Notes: generated from the sequence alone by a model not told the origin. A stretch of 64,000 nt of DNA from Mesorhizobium neociceri (GCF_013520985.1 NZ_JACDTY010000001.1:310001-374000); one strand, 5' to 3'. Positions 1 to 8,669 are shown, numbered from the stretch's first letter. A program made the numbers and translations.

Positions 1-150
1 ACCATACAGGTCAGCGACCAGCAGCACGCCCAGAAGCTGCACGAAGCGATCGAGAAGGCCATCCGCCTGCAACGGCCCGAGGCCGCGCGCAATGCGGTGC
101 GAAAGTTGCTGGCCAATACGGATGAAGGGATCGGCAAGGCGCGGCGGTGA
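1..150 (+). CDS. FadR-type GntR regulator, C-terminal fragment (cut by window edge)
   Basis: The frame is open from the first base and stops at a TGA at 148-150, so only the last 49 codons are visible. The residues match the C-terminal end of the full-length regulator at 2427-3203 almost position for position: both contain HEAIEKAIRLQRP followed by AARNAVRKLLANTD. This is the end of the all-helical FCD ligand-binding domain of FadR-type GntR repressors. The two proteins are therefore close paralogues, and the region left of the window probably holds a second catabolic gene set with its own FadR-type regulator. The DNA-binding domain is outside the window. Confidence 0.8.
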   Translation, partial: TIQVSDQQHAQKLHEAIEKAIRLQRPEAARNAVRKLLANTDEGIGKARR

Positions 151-160
151 GGGGCAGGCT

Positions 161-210
161 AATCTCCCCCCTTGTGGGGGAGATGCCCGGCAGGGCAGAG
201 GGGGGCGCTG
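161..210 (+). repeat. GC-rich palindromic intergenic repeat, family 1, copy 1
   Basis: Two hairpin-forming blocks in tandem: CTCCCCCCTTGTGGGGGAG, then GCCCGGCAGGGC, then a G-run. The same unit recurs inverted at 291-339 and again at 30852-30900 (inverted) and 30961-31011 (direct). It lies downstream of the fragmentary regulator and may act as a transcription terminator as well as a dispersed repeat. Similar RIME/REP-like elements are known from rhizobial genomes. Confidence 0.8.
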
Positions 211-290
211 TCCCGCCGACCTTCAGACAGGGTGATACCTGCGCACGTCCCTCAGCGCGCCAAGGTCAAATTGAAAGCTTGCGTTCCTTC

Positions 291-339
291 GCGCCCCCCT
301 CTGTCCTGCCGGACATCTCCCCCACTCGGGGGGAGATCG
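291..339 (-). repeat. GC-rich palindromic intergenic repeat, family 1, copy 2 (inverted)
   Basis: Reverse-complement copy of the unit at 161-210, with a few substitutions. The two copies face each other across about 80 bases of unique sequence between two convergent genes. Confidence 0.8.
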
Positions 340-360
340 GCCGATTCCAAAGGCTGCCGC

Positions 361-1299
361 TTAAATCGTCTGCTTTTTCCCATCCTTCACCGGCATCAGG
401 TCGACGCCGTTCACCTTGGCGATATGCGTGGCCAGCATCGGCACGAACTGTTCGGCCGGGCCGGTGGCATGGGCGCCGGCGAAGGAGTTTTTGGTGGCAT
501 TGCCGAGCGGGTTGGCGATGCCGGCGGCACCCGCCATCGATTCCAGATAGGTCAGGTCCTTGAAGGCGTTGGCAATGGTGAATTTATGCGCGTCGCGGTC
601 GCCTTCCAGCGTCCAGCGCATGAAGGTCTGGTAGAAGCCGCAATCCATGCGGCCGTTGCGGATGACGCTGTCGAAGCGCGGCGGCGAAATGCCGACCTTT
701 TCGGCCAGCGCCAGCGCCTCGGAATAGATCGCGGCGTAACCCAGCGAGATGAAGTTGTTGAGCAGCTTCATGCGGTGGCCGTCGCCGGTGTCGCCGATAT
801 GGACGATGCGGCCGGCCCAGGTTTCGATGACGGGCTTTACACGCGCAAAGAGCGCGTCGGGCGCGCCGACCATGGCATCGAGCATGCCTTCCCAGGCTTC
901 CTTGGGCGTGCGGCTCAGCGGGGCATCGACGAAGTCGACGCCGATCTCCTTCAGTTCCGCCGCCAGCGCCACCGTCGAGACCGGATCGGAGGTCGAGCAA
1001 TCGACGACGACCGAGCCCTTCTTCAGGCCTTCCTTGAGGCCGCCGGGGCCACGGATGATGGCTTCGACCTCGCGCGAGCCGGTGACGCAGATGAAGACGA
1101 TATCGGATGCCGCAGCCACCTCGCGCGAGGTCGCTGCCTCCGTGGCGCCGCGGCCCAGCAGGTCCTCCGCCGGCTTGCGGTTCTTGCGGCCGAGGAAAGT
1201 CAGCTTATAGCCCTTGTCGACGATGTTCTTGGCGATGCCGTGCCCCATCAGGCCAAGGCCGATGAAACCGATCTTTTCGCTCGCGGCAGTCGTGGTCAT
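361..1299 (-). CDS. NAD(P)-dependent 3-hydroxyisobutyrate dehydrogenase-family oxidoreductase
   Basis: 312 residues. The N-terminal Rossmann fold has the dinucleotide motif GLGLMG (residues 14-19). The central conserved GDGHRMKLLNNF segment carries the likely catalytic lysine, and an all-helical C-terminal domain follows. These are hallmarks of beta-hydroxyacid dehydrogenases (3-hydroxyisobutyrate, tartronate semialdehyde and 6-phosphogluconate types). The substrate cannot be read from sequence, but a sugar acid is likely given the neighbours. The ATG at 1297-1299 was chosen because the conserved GFIGLGLMG begins ten codons later; the longer open frame to 2514 only overlaps the divergent gene in antisense. 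It is divergent from the SDR gene at 1417, and a palindromic operator lies in the shared intergenic region. Confidence 0.85.
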   Translation of the reverse strand: MTTTAASEKIGFIGLGLMGHGIAKNIVDKGYKLTFLGRKNRKPAEDLLGRGATEAATSREVAAASDIVFICVTGSREVEAIIRGPGGLKEGLKKGSVVVDCSTSDPVSTVALAAELKEIGVDFVDAPLSRTPKEAWEGMLDAMVGAPDALFARVKPVIETWAGRIVHIGDTGDGHRMKLLNNFISLGYAAIYSEALALAEKVGISPPRFDSVIRNGRMDCGFYQTFMRWTLEGDRDAHKFTIANAFKDLTYLESMAGAAGIANPLGNATKNSFAGAHATGPAEQFVPMLATHIAKVNGVDLMPVKDGKKQTI

Positions 1300-1372
1300 G
1301 TCGTGAAGTCCTGTTGCGATGATTGATATCAGGCGTCGCCGTTTTGCAGGCGGGGGTGGTTGCGGAGCGCCA

Positions 1373-1387
1373 TATTGTCTGACAATA
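1373..1387. promoter_or_regulatory. Palindromic FadR/GntR-type operator
   Basis: TATTGTC-T-GACAATA is a perfect 15-base palindrome with a single central base. It matches the TNGTNNNACNA pattern described for FadR-subfamily GntR operators. It lies between the divergent genes at 1299 and 1417, 30 bases before the plus-strand start. The nearby FadR-type regulator at 2427 is the natural candidate to bind it; this assignment is inferred. Confidence 0.65.
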
Positions 1388-1416
1388 CACAGGAATCCTA
1401 GGCACTGGAGACGAAA

Positions 1417-2307
1417 ATGACGAAGCGGATCATGTTCACCGGCGGCAGCGGCAAGGCCGGGCGCCACGTCGTGCAATATCTGGTCGAACAGGGCTGCCAG
1501 GTGCTCAACATCGACACCAAGCCGCTCGACAATCCCAAAGTGCGTACGCTGATCACCGACATCACCGACAGCGGCCAGGTGTTCAACGCGCTGTCGAGCT
1601 ATATGGGGCTGCACGAATTCGACCCGTCGCTGCGTCCGCAGCCGGTCGATGCCGTGGTGCATTTCGCCGCCATCCCGCGCATCATGATCACGCCCGACAA
1701 TGAGGTGTTCCGCATCAATGCGATGGGCACCTACAACGTCATCGAGGCGGCGGTGAAGCTTGGCATCCGCAAAGTGGTGATCGCGTCCAGCGAGACGACC
1801 TATGGCGTGGTGTTCGCCAACGAGCCGCGCGACCCTAAATATTTCCCGCTCGACGAAGAATACGACGTCGATCCGATGGACAGCTATGCGCTGTCCAAGG
1901 TCGTCAACGAGCACACGGCGCGCGCCTTTGCGCAGCGCAACGGCACCGATATCTACGCGTTGCGCATCGGCAACGTCATCGAGCCGCACGAGTACTTGCT
2001 GTTTCCGAAATGGTTCGCCGATCCGGGCTTCCGCAAGCGCATTGCCTGGAGTTACGTCGATGCTCGCGATCTCGGCCAGATCACGCTGCGTGCCGTCGAA
2101 ACGGATGGGCTCGGCTTCCAGGTGTTCAACGCCGCCAATGACGACACCTCGTCCGACCTGCCGACGGCCGAACTGTTGAAACGGTTTTATCCAGACGTGC
2201 CGGTCAAGACGAAGCTCGGCGAATATGAAACGCTGCTTTCCAACCGCAAGGCGAGAGATATGCTTGGCTTCCGTCCCGAGCACAGCTGGCGCAAATACGT
2301 GAAATAG
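1417..2307 (+). CDS. NAD-dependent epimerase/dehydratase (extended SDR), uronate-dehydrogenase-like
   Basis: 296 residues. The N-terminus has the extended-SDR nucleotide motif TGGSGKAG (residues 8-15). The catalytic pair Y157-x3-K161 lies in SYALSK, with the SSETTYG active-site strand before it. Length and lack of a membrane segment fit soluble sugar-nucleotide epimerases and uronate dehydrogenases. The segment VIEPHEYLLFP and the conserved YVDARDLGQI are typical of the uronate-dehydrogenase-like branch, so oxidation of a hexuronate or related sugar acid is the best guess. The start has a purine-rich GGAGACGAAA just upstream. The gene is divergent from the dehydrogenase at 361-1299 and followed by the FadR-type regulator. 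Confidence 0.8.
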   Translation: MTKRIMFTGGSGKAGRHVVQYLVEQGCQVLNIDTKPLDNPKVRTLITDITDSGQVFNALSSYMGLHEFDPSLRPQPVDAVVHFAAIPRIMITPDNEVFRINAMGTYNVIEAAVKLGIRKVVIASSETTYGVVFANEPRDPKYFPLDEEYDVDPMDSYALSKVVNEHTARAFAQRNGTDIYALRIGNVIEPHEYLLFPKWFADPGFRKRIAWSYVDARDLGQITLRAVETDGLGFQVFNAANDDTSSDLPTAELLKRFYPDVPVKTKLGEYETLLSNRKARDMLGFRPEHSWRKYVK

Positions 2308-2359
2308 GGCTGGCAAATAGGGCTTTGGGGGCAAGGTTGTAACCTGATCTGTGCACAGC

Positions 2360-2379
2360 CGCAGGCTTTGTCGCCTGCG
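2360..2379. terminator. Short hairpin after the SDR gene
   Basis: CGCAGGC-tttgtc-GCCTGCG gives a 7-bp stem with a 6-base loop, 53 bases after the SDR stop codon. There is no T-run, so it may be a weak or Rho-dependent terminator or a processing site. It precedes a TTGACA box at 2393-2398 upstream of the regulator gene. Confidence 0.35.
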
Positions 2380-2426
2380 CCCCGTCCTCTGCTTGACAGC
2401 TTTCGAAATCCGGACTTTGTGGACGC

Positions 2427-3203
2427 ATGAGGGACGGAAAGCCGAATAAGGGAAAGAAGTCTGACAAGGCGGCATCGGCCGAGAGGCCGGCAGTGGTTCG
2501 TCGGGCTGACGCAACCCGGATGCCTGGCTCCAGCGTGCATGCCTCGCTGGCCAGCGAAATCGGGCTGCGGATCGTGCGCGGCGATTATCCGCCGGGCACC
2601 ATCCTGCCCAACGAAGCCAAATGGTCTGAAACCTTCAACGTCAGCCGTTCGGCAGTGCGCGAAGCGATCAAGATGCTGATGGCCAAAAGCCTTCTGGCAT
2701 CGCGCCCCAAAATCGGCAGCTGGGTCGAGCCCAGGGAGCGCTGGAACCTGCTCGATCGCGACGTGCTCGCCTGGTACGCGACCTCGCCCGACCGCGAAGT
2801 GTTCCTGAAGACCGTGCAGGAATTCCGCCACATCATCGAACCGGAAGCGACCGCCTTCGCCGCCATGCGGCGCACCGAAGAGCAGATGGCCGAGATCAGC
2901 CAGGCCTGTCGCGAGATGGGCGAGGCGACGAGCCTGCAGGAGCGCACGCGCGCCGACACGCGCTTCCATCTCGCCATCCTGCGCGCCTCCGGCAATGATC
3001 TTTTGGTGCCACTCGGCGTGCTGATCGAATCTGCCTTCGACCACCTGTTCACCTATACGACGCGTGAACTCGACGATCTGCAACACGCACAGCAGCTGCA
3101 TGAGGCGATCGAAAAAGCCATCCGCCTGCAGCGGCCGGATGCAGCCCGCAACGCGGTGCGCAAGCTGCTCGCGAATACCGACGGCGTCATCAACACCAGA
3201 TAG
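2427..3203 (+). CDS. FadR-subfamily GntR transcriptional regulator
   Basis: 258 residues. A GntR winged helix-turn-helix spans about residues 35-100: LRIVRGDYPPGTILPNEA, then SRSAVREAIKMLMAKSLL, then the wing GSWVEP. The rest is an FCD-type helical ligand domain (EFRHIIEPEAT, FHLAILRASGNDLL). Such regulators usually repress sugar-acid catabolic genes and release DNA on binding the sugar acid. Its C-terminus is nearly identical to the truncated gene at 1-150, showing paralogy. No strong ribosome-binding site precedes the ATG; an internal ATG at 2520 is possible but would trim only the charged N-terminal tail. Confidence 0.88.
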   Translation: MRDGKPNKGKKSDKAASAERPAVVRRADATRMPGSSVHASLASEIGLRIVRGDYPPGTILPNEAKWSETFNVSRSAVREAIKMLMAKSLLASRPKIGSWVEPRERWNLLDRDVLAWYATSPDREVFLKTVQEFRHIIEPEATAFAAMRRTEEQMAEISQACREMGEATSLQERTRADTRFHLAILRASGNDLLVPLGVLIESAFDHLFTYTTRELDDLQHAQQLHEAIEKAIRLQRPDAARNAVRKLLANTDGVINTR

Positions 3204-3253
3204 GATGTGCTGATATTCAGGTGAGGCCGGCCTGACCTGAATCTCAACACATC
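3204..3253. terminator. Long bidirectional stem-loop between convergent genes
   Basis: GATGTG (3204-3209) pairs with CACATC (3248-3253), and ATTCAGGT (3215-3222) pairs perfectly with ACCTGAAT (3235-3242) around a GC-rich loop. It lies exactly between the end of the regulator gene (3203) and the end of the convergent oxidoreductase gene (3264), so it probably terminates both transcripts. Confidence 0.6.
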
Positions 3254-3263
3254 CTTCGAGCGC

Positions 3264-4370
3264 TCAGCCGATTGGCGACGTTGCCATATGCTGTCGCGTC
3301 AGGCCAATCAGCAGCGCCTGGTCGCGGGCGGCGTGCTCGGGGCGATTGACCACTTCGTCGCCGTTGACGATCGCACCCCAGAAGCCGCGCAGTTCCTCGA
3401 CGAAGGCTTCGCCGTAGCCGGCACGGAGGTCCCTGGTCGATAGCGTATGGTCGTCCGATGTCTTCACCGTCAGCCGGGTCGGATGATGGTTGAGCCAGGG
3501 CGAGGGGAATTCGAGCTCGAGGCTGGCATCGTCGAAGAACAGCGTGATGCGTTCCTTGTAGTCGGCGAGTTTCGGCACGGTGAGATGCGTCATCGTCCAC
3601 AGCGCCTGGCCGTCGAGCAGCTTCACCGCACCCTGGCCGCCATCGCCATTAGCGAAGATCTGCGCGCCGACGACCTCGCCATCCGGTACGCCGAGCGCGT
3701 CGAGCAGGCCGTGCACGGCATTCACATCGTGAATCAAGGCGGAGCCGTAAGCGCCGGTAAATCCACGGAAAGCGAGATCGGTCAAAGGCTGCCCGATGGC
3801 GCGCTCGACCTGTTGCTTTTGCTTGCCTTGAGCGGCGGCAATCAGGTCCCTGGGAATATCATTGCCGCGGATATAGCGCTGGTGGGCGATGAACGGCCAC
3901 GCGTCGGGATCGTTGACCTCGACCGAGACGGAACGCAGCGTCTTCGCCGTCCCGGGCAGTGATATCAGCGCCAGTTGGTAGCTCGGATCGAAGCGCTTCA
4001 TGTAGCCGACCTGCATGACCTTGCCGGCCTTGTCGCGCGCGGCGACGATCTCGGCGATCTCCTGCGGTGAATAGCAGAGCGGCTTCTCGCAGAAGACATG
4101 CAGGCCACGCTCAAGAGCCGCCAGCACCTGCTCGTGATGCAGCGGGTCGGGCGAACCGATGACGACGGCGTCGAGCTTCTGGTCGAACAGCTGCTCCGGC
4201 GTTTCGAAATTGGCAATGCCATGGATGTCGGTGACGAACTGGCGTGAGATTTTCGACGGGTCGGCGACGCCGACCAGCTCGAACAGATCGCCGAGCCGCA
4301 ACAGGTTTGGAATATGCTCGACCTGCGAAATCATGCCGGCGCCGATGACGCCGACCCGTATCCTGCTCAT
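3264..4370 (-). CDS. Gfo/Idh/MocA-family NAD(P)-dependent oxidoreductase
   Basis: 368 residues. The N-terminal Rossmann fold begins RVGVIGAGMIS, and the family signature EKP (residues 95-97, in HVFCEKPLCYS) supplies the nicotinamide-contacting lysine. The C-terminal alpha/beta domain is of usual length. Members oxidise inositols, sugars and rhizopine (MocA). It is the last gene of a minus-strand operon (ChbG, binding protein, permease, ATPase, this enzyme), 28 bases after the ATPase stop, so it likely acts on the imported substrate or a derivative. The exact substrate is not determinable here. Confidence 0.85.
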   Translation of the reverse strand: MSRIRVGVIGAGMISQVEHIPNLLRLGDLFELVGVADPSKISRQFVTDIHGIANFETPEQLFDQKLDAVVIGSPDPLHHEQVLAALERGLHVFCEKPLCYSPQEIAEIVAARDKAGKVMQVGYMKRFDPSYQLALISLPGTAKTLRSVSVEVNDPDAWPFIAHQRYIRGNDIPRDLIAAAQGKQKQQVERAIGQPLTDLAFRGFTGAYGSALIHDVNAVHGLLDALGVPDGEVVGAQIFANGDGGQGAVKLLDGQALWTMTHLTVPKLADYKERITLFFDDASLELEFPSPWLNHHPTRLTVKTSDDHTLSTRDLRAGYGEAFVEELRGFWGAIVNGDEVVNRPEHAARDQALLIGLTRQHMATSPIG

Positions 4371-4398
4371 GCGTTATCTCTCTTGATGGTCTGAGACG

Positions 4399-5229
4399 TC
4401 ACGGCGCCGCCGATGGCCGATTGCCGATCTGCGCCAAAAGCCCGGCGATCTCTGCTTCCACGGCCTTCAAATCCTCACCGCCAGACATGATCGAAATCAC
4501 CTCGTCGCGCGAGATCTCCGACTTGGCGTAGGTGCCGCGATTGCGGCCGCGGTTGAGCAGCGTGAAGGTGTCGCCGACGGGATAGGCGTGATGGATGTTG
4601 TGGCTGATGAAGATCACAGCCAGCCCGCGCATACGTGCCTCGATGATGAATTTCAGCACCATCGCCGCCTGATGCACGCCGAGCGCCGAGGTCGGCTCGT
4701 CGAGGATCAGCACTTTGGCGCCGAAATGCACGGCGCGCGCGATCGCTACTGACTGGCGCTCGCCGCCCGACAGCGTGCCGACGGCCTGCGTCGGGTCGCG
4801 CACGTCGATGCCGATATCGGCCATAGCCTGGCGGGCTATAGTGTTGGCGCGCTCCTTGTCGAAGCGCGAGAAGGGCAGGCGGCTCCTGGTCGGCTCGCGG
4901 CCGAGGAAGAAATTGCGAGTGATCGACATCAGTGAGATCATGCCGAGGTCCTGGAACACGGTGGCGACGCCGAGGTCCTGCGCGTCGCGCGGGCTGCGGA
5001 AGGCGACCTGCCTGCCGTCGACAAAAATCTCGCCCTTGCTCGGCCGGTGCACGCCCGACAGCACCTTGATCAGCGTCGACTTGCCGGCGCCATTGTCGCC
5101 GAGCAGGCAGTGCACCTCGCCGGGATAGACCTTGATGTCGATGTCCTGCAGGGCGCGCACCGAACCGAAATTGACCGAGACGCCGCGCAGTTCCATTGCC
5201 GGCTGGATGGTCTGGGCCGGGTTGGTCAT
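4399..5229 (-). CDS. Sugar ABC importer, ATP-binding protein (single ABC domain)
   Basis: 276 residues with one nucleotide-binding domain: Walker [10 protein letters not shown] (residues 44-52), Q-loop VFQDLGM, signature LSGGERQ, Walker [13 protein letters not shown], and a switch histidine in ISHN. The single-domain form resembles FrcA-type carbohydrate importers rather than the double-domain RbsA type. The ATG at 5227-5229 overlaps the permease stop codon by four bases (ATGA), which fixes the start and shows translational coupling; a longer open frame upstream is an antisense/out-of-frame reading of the permease gene. It acts on the cytoplasmic face with the permease and binding protein encoded upstream. 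Confidence 0.9.
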   Translation of the reverse strand: MTNPAQTIQPAMELRGVSVNFGSVRALQDIDIKVYPGEVHCLLGDNGAGKSTLIKVLSGVHRPSKGEIFVDGRQVAFRSPRDAQDLGVATVFQDLGMISLMSITRNFFLGREPTRSRLPFSRFDKERANTIARQAMADIGIDVRDPTQAVGTLSGGERQSVAIARAVHFGAKVLILDEPTSALGVHQAAMVLKFIIEARMRGLAVIFISHNIHHAYPVGDTFTLLNRGRNRGTYAKSEISRDEVISIMSGGEDLKAVEAEIAGLLAQIGNRPSAAP

Positions 5230-6401
5230 TTGCCGCCTCCGCGTCCGAGTGCCTTGAGGCGGATGTAGTTGTTGACCAGCACAGCCATCAGAATGACGAT
5301 GCCGAGGAAGACCTTGAACCAGTCGGTGTCGATGCCGGTGTAGAAGATGCCCATCTGCACCAGGCCGAAGATCAGCGCGCCGAACAGCACGCCATAGACG
5401 GTACCGTAGCCGCCGGTGAGCAGCACGCCGCCGATGACCGCGGCGATGATCGCCTCGAATTCCTTGAGCAGGCCGCGCGTGGTGTCGGCGGAGCCAGCCT
5501 CCATCACCTGGATGGTGGCGAGCAAGGTCGCGGCACAAGCGGTGTAGATGAACAGCGCGATCTTCACGCGGTCGACCGGCACGCCGACATTGCGGGCGGC
5601 ATTGAGGTCGCCGCCGGTGGCAAAAATCCAGTTGCCGTATTTGGTCTGGGTCAGCACATAGCCTGCCAAAGCGGTCAGGCCGAGCCACCAGACGATCGAC
5701 ATCGGAATGCCGACGACGAAGGGAATGCCGTCGGTGCGGGTGGCGATCCAGCCTTGCGTGCCCATCCAGTGGAAGAAGCCGGTGAACAGATGGCCGTTGA
5801 ACAGGCCGGCGGTGGCCGGGTCGGGCGCGCCGTCGAGGATATAGGGGATCTGCGTGCGGCCGGTGACGGCGCGGGTGATGCCGATCGACAGGCCCCGCAG
5901 GATGTAAAGCGAGGCCAGCGTGACGATGAAGGAGGGTAGGCGCGTCTTCACCACGATCAGGCCGTTGACGTAGCCGGTCAGGATGGCGACCGCGAAGGCG
6001 CAGGCGATGCCACCCCACAGCGGCAGGCCCCAATATTTGACCGTCAGGCCGATGACGACGCCGGCGAAGCCGACCATAGAGCCGACGGAGAGATCGAATT
6101 CGCCGGCGATGATGAGGAGCGCTGCGGCCGTGGCGATAATGCCGAGTTCGGCGGCCAGCGTCAGGAAGGTCATCGACCCCTGCAGCGAATACAGGTTCGA
6201 CGCACCCGGCAGCAGGGCGAAGATGATGATGGTGGCGATGAGGCCGCCGGCCGCACCAGCTTCGGGCCGGCGCAGCCATTGCGTCAGCCGGCCGGTGCTG
6301 GCCAGCCGTTCATCGGTGCCGGCGGCTCGCTTCGACGTCATGCCGAAACGGCCCTTGACCGGCACTTCTGAAGGTATCGCCTTGTCTTCCACGGCTGCCA
6401 T
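5226..6401 (-). CDS. Sugar ABC importer, permease (FrcC/RbsC type)
   Basis: 391 residues, largely hydrophobic with about ten predicted membrane segments. It carries the BPD_transp_2 hallmark region [15 protein letters not shown] and, later, a [14 protein letters not shown] stretch seen in ribose/fructose-type permeases. The ATG at 6399-6401 was chosen because GGGGAG lies just upstream; the ORF could extend 12 codons further. It has a longer N-terminal cytoplasmic tail than RbsC, common in the Frc group. It lies between the binding-protein gene and the ATPase gene in one operon. Confidence 0.9.
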   Translation of the reverse strand: MAAVEDKAIPSEVPVKGRFGMTSKRAAGTDERLASTGRLTQWLRRPEAGAAGGLIATIIIFALLPGASNLYSLQGSMTFLTLAAELGIIATAAALLIIAGEFDLSVGSMVGFAGVVIGLTVKYWGLPLWGGIACAFAVAILTGYVNGLIVVKTRLPSFIVTLASLYILRGLSIGITRAVTGRTQIPYILDGAPDPATAGLFNGHLFTGFFHWMGTQGWIATRTDGIPFVVGIPMSIVWWLGLTALAGYVLTQTKYGNWIFATGGDLNAARNVGVPVDRVKIALFIYTACAATLLATIQVMEAGSADTTRGLLKEFEAIIAAVIGGVLLTGGYGTVYGVLFGALIFGLVQMGIFYTGIDTDWFKVFLGIVILMAVLVNNYIRLKALGRGGGK

Positions 6402-6440
6402 TAGGCTCCCCAATCGCTCACTTCGCAATCTCGACACGAG

Positions 6441-6468
6441 ATCGGGGAGCGCATGGCGGCTCCCCGAT
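6441..6468 (-). other. Intercistronic hairpin between binding-protein and permease genes
   Basis: ATCGGGGAGC (6441-6450) pairs perfectly with GCTCCCCGAT (6459-6468) around an 8-base loop. There is no T-run. This position is typical of mRNA-stabilising or attenuating hairpins that let the periplasmic binding protein be made in excess over the membrane components. Similar hairpins follow two other binding-protein genes in this window. Confidence 0.65.
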
Positions 6469-6485
6469 CCGTTTAGTTGGCTCGA

Positions 6486-7454
6486 CTAGCGGATGCCGTC
6501 CTTGGCGAGCGCCAGGATGGCCTTGGCCTTGTCGGGCGAGTCGATGAACAGCGGGCCGGTATAGGCGTTGTTCTGCGGCCAGAAGCCGTGCGTGGCATGC
6601 TCGACCAGATAGACCACTGGCAGATAGCCCATCAGATATTGCTGGGCGTCCATGCCGAAGCCCATCTCGCCGGCAACGACGGAATCCAGGACTTCGGGGC
6701 TGATGTCGAAGGTGTAGAGCTTGATCTTGCCGAACAGTTCCTTCTGGCGGAAGAACGGGATCAGCGGGTTGGCGGCGGTGGCGCCGAGCGCGAACACGGC
6801 CTGGGTGTCGGGATGCGCCGACAGATAGGCTTCGGTGCGGCGCTGGATATCGGCCGGATCGGGCGATACGGTTAGAACTTCGGTGCCGCCGCCTGAAGGC
6901 TTCAGCCCGTCATTCAAACCCTGGCAGCGCTGGTCGAGGCTGACATTGCCGACCTCGTGGTTGATGCAGACGACCTTGAGCGTGCCGTCCTTGGCCAGCC
7001 GCTCGCCGGCCTTCTTGCCGGAATCATATTCGGAGACGGTGCCGACATAGAGCGTCGTGCCGAGCTCGGCGCCTTCTTTCTCGCCGGAATCCAGCACCAC
7101 CATCGGGATGTTGGCGGCAAGACCCGCCTTGACCGATTTGCCGAGCGCATTGGCGTCGGCGATGGAGACGGCGATGCCGTCCGGGTTGGTGGCGATGGCC
7201 GCATCGAGCAGACGCGCCTGCTCGACCACGTCGAAGACTTGCGGTGCGTAATATTCGACCTTGGCGCCGGTCAGTGCCGCCGCATCGTCGACGCCACGCT
7301 TGACCACCGACCAATAGGGGTCGGAGGCCGAGCCATGCACCACGAAGGTGATGCGGACGTCCTTCGGGTCCTTCAGACCAGCGGCATGCGCGACGCCCGC
7401 CAGCATACTCATCGAGACAAGCGCGCCGAGCGCCAGTTTCAGAACAGTCTTCAT
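6486..7454 (-). CDS. Sugar ABC importer, periplasmic binding protein (FrcB/MocB-like)
   Basis: 322 residues. An N-terminal signal peptide (KLALGALVSMSMLAGVAHA, cleavage before AGLKD) is followed by a type I periplasmic binding fold: FVVHGSASDPYWSVVKRG, DGIAVSIAD, PMVVLDSGE, and FGMDAQQYLMGYLPVVYL near the C-terminus. The last motif is characteristic of fructose/rhizopine-type binding proteins. The ATG at 7452-7454 follows GGGAGA and starts the signal peptide; ten upstream codons of open frame lack this. It probably binds a monosaccharide or cyclitol and delivers it to the permease downstream. Confidence 0.88.
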   Translation of the reverse strand: MKTVLKLALGALVSMSMLAGVAHAAGLKDPKDVRITFVVHGSASDPYWSVVKRGVDDAAALTGAKVEYYAPQVFDVVEQARLLDAAIATNPDGIAVSIADANALGKSVKAGLAANIPMVVLDSGEKEGAELGTTLYVGTVSEYDSGKKAGERLAKDGTLKVVCINHEVGNVSLDQRCQGLNDGLKPSGGGTEVLTVSPDPADIQRRTEAYLSAHPDTQAVFALGATAANPLIPFFRQKELFGKIKLYTFDISPEVLDSVVAGEMGFGMDAQQYLMGYLPVVYLVEHATHGFWPQNNAYTGPLFIDSPDKAKAILALAKDGIR

Positions 7455-7517
7455 GTCATTCTCCCATTGTCGTTGCAGTTCCAATTCCCTCTTTGCACTG
7501 TTGGCCGACGGATCGGC

Positions 7518-8429
7518 TTACTGCGCTGACCGGATGGCCGCTTTGCGGGCCTTTGCCGGTGTCGATAGTCCAAGCCTTGCGCGTAGATCCTCGCGCAACG
7601 GCTTCATGCCGATGATGTCGATGTCCTGCGCGCCGAGCCAGTCGCGAAAACCCTGATCGCGAAACAGCTCATATTCCTCGGTGCGGATATAGGCGGAGCG
7701 CGGCTCGATCAGTTCCAACTCGCCCGGCGCGTTGAAGTGCAGGCAGAAGAAGGTCAGGCCTTCGCGCACGCCTTCGACCAACGCCTTGTAGGCCGGCTCT
7801 ATCGGCTTGGAGCGTGGACGGCCCCAGGTCGTCTGGATCGCGGCGTCGAAAATGACAAAGCCTTTGGCGCGAGCCTCGGCGACGCCGCGCTGGAAGGCCG
7901 CTTCGGTGACGCCGACCAGATTATCGTTGGGCGAATAGGCCGACAGCGTCTTGGTCAGCAGCACCGGCAGCCGATATTCCAGACCGAGCCTGATGTAGAC
8001 GTCGCAAAACTCGGGCGACAGCGCCGCCCCCATATGCGCGTCGAGATGGGTGACGTCGATGCCGGCGCGGTAGGCTGTGTCGATCTGGGCGCGCAGTTCG
8101 GTCTCGACCGCTTGGGGTGCTGCCTTGCGGCGGGTGGTTGCGACATCGGGCCAGAAATAGCCGAACTCGTCGGTCAGGCCGGCGGCGCGAGACGGCGATG
8201 TCAGCGGCCGCCATTTGTAGTGCTGCTTTTCGCTGTTCAGCGTCAGGTGGACGCCGAGATCGAGCCGCGGATCGGCCGCTGCCGCTTCGGCCATCTCCGG
8301 GAACCACGGGCACGGCACCATCACCGCGCCGGAGCTGCAGGCGCCCAGTCCGGTCAGTTCGAGGAAGGCGCTGTTGGCGCCATGGCACATGCCGACATCG
8401 TCTTCGTGCAGGACAAGCTGTCGCCTCAT
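7518..8429 (-). CDS. ChbG/YdjC-family carbohydrate deacetylase
   Basis: 303 residues. The N-terminal LVLHEDDVGMC has the acidic pair of the YdjC metal/catalytic site, and THLDAHMG (about residues 135-142) supplies a further histidine ligand. Family members such as ChbG remove N-acetyl groups from chitooligosaccharides or amino sugars. Here it is the first gene of the importer operon, 63 bases ahead of the binding-protein gene, suggesting the imported compound or a derivative is N-acetylated. The ATG at 8427-8429 begins the conserved domain; the 69 extra upstream codons of open frame overlap the divergent control region and look non-coding. Confidence 0.85.
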   Translation of the reverse strand: MRRQLVLHEDDVGMCHGANSAFLELTGLGACSSGAVMVPCPWFPEMAEAAAADPRLDLGVHLTLNSEKQHYKWRPLTSPSRAAGLTDEFGYFWPDVATTRRKAAPQAVETELRAQIDTAYRAGIDVTHLDAHMGAALSPEFCDVYIRLGLEYRLPVLLTKTLSAYSPNDNLVGVTEAAFQRGVAEARAKGFVIFDAAIQTTWGRPRSKPIEPAYKALVEGVREGLTFFCLHFNAPGELELIEPRSAYIRTEEYELFRDQGFRDWLGAQDIDIIGMKPLREDLRARLGLSTPAKARKAAIRSAQ

Positions 8430-8639
8430 GGACGGCCACCGTCTTGCCGGCACGCCGGTTGCGAGGGTCTTCCAAAGTGTGTCCCGTGCTGCATGGAACC
8501 GACCGTTTGCCCAACTGGACGCGATGGAACGCCCAAAGCCGTCTTTCCGACAGGGCCACTTCAGCGAATTCGGATGGGTACGATTTTTCCGCGAACCTGC
8601 GTTCTGGAATGCCGGTTTCATTCTATTCGGCGTCAAACC

Positions 8640-8669
8640 TGGTCCCGCGCAGCCGGGATGGCTTGGTCC
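8640..8669 (+). promoter_or_regulatory. Direct repeat TGGTCC in divergent control region (possible MocR site)
   Basis: The 319-base region 8430-8748 separates the divergent ChbG and aminotransferase genes and holds no gene. TGGTCC occurs at 8640-8645 and 8664-8669, 24 bases apart on the same strand. MocR-family regulators often bind direct repeats, and a MocR gene lies nearby at 10015. The match is short, so this is only a candidate. Confidence 0.25.

Noticed and set aside
361..2514. A 717-residue reading of the hydroxyacid dehydrogenase frame
   Set aside because: The extension is antisense to the SDR gene; the Rossmann motif starts ten codons after the ATG at 1299.
4399..6279. A 626-residue reading that would fuse extra N-terminal sequence to the sugar ATPase
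   Set aside because: The extra part is an out-of-frame reading of the permease gene; the ATGA overlap and Walker A position fix the true start at 5229.
7455..7517. Second FadR-type operator near ATTGTCG in the binding-protein leader
   Set aside because: Only one half-site (ATTGTC) is present; the inverted half is missing.
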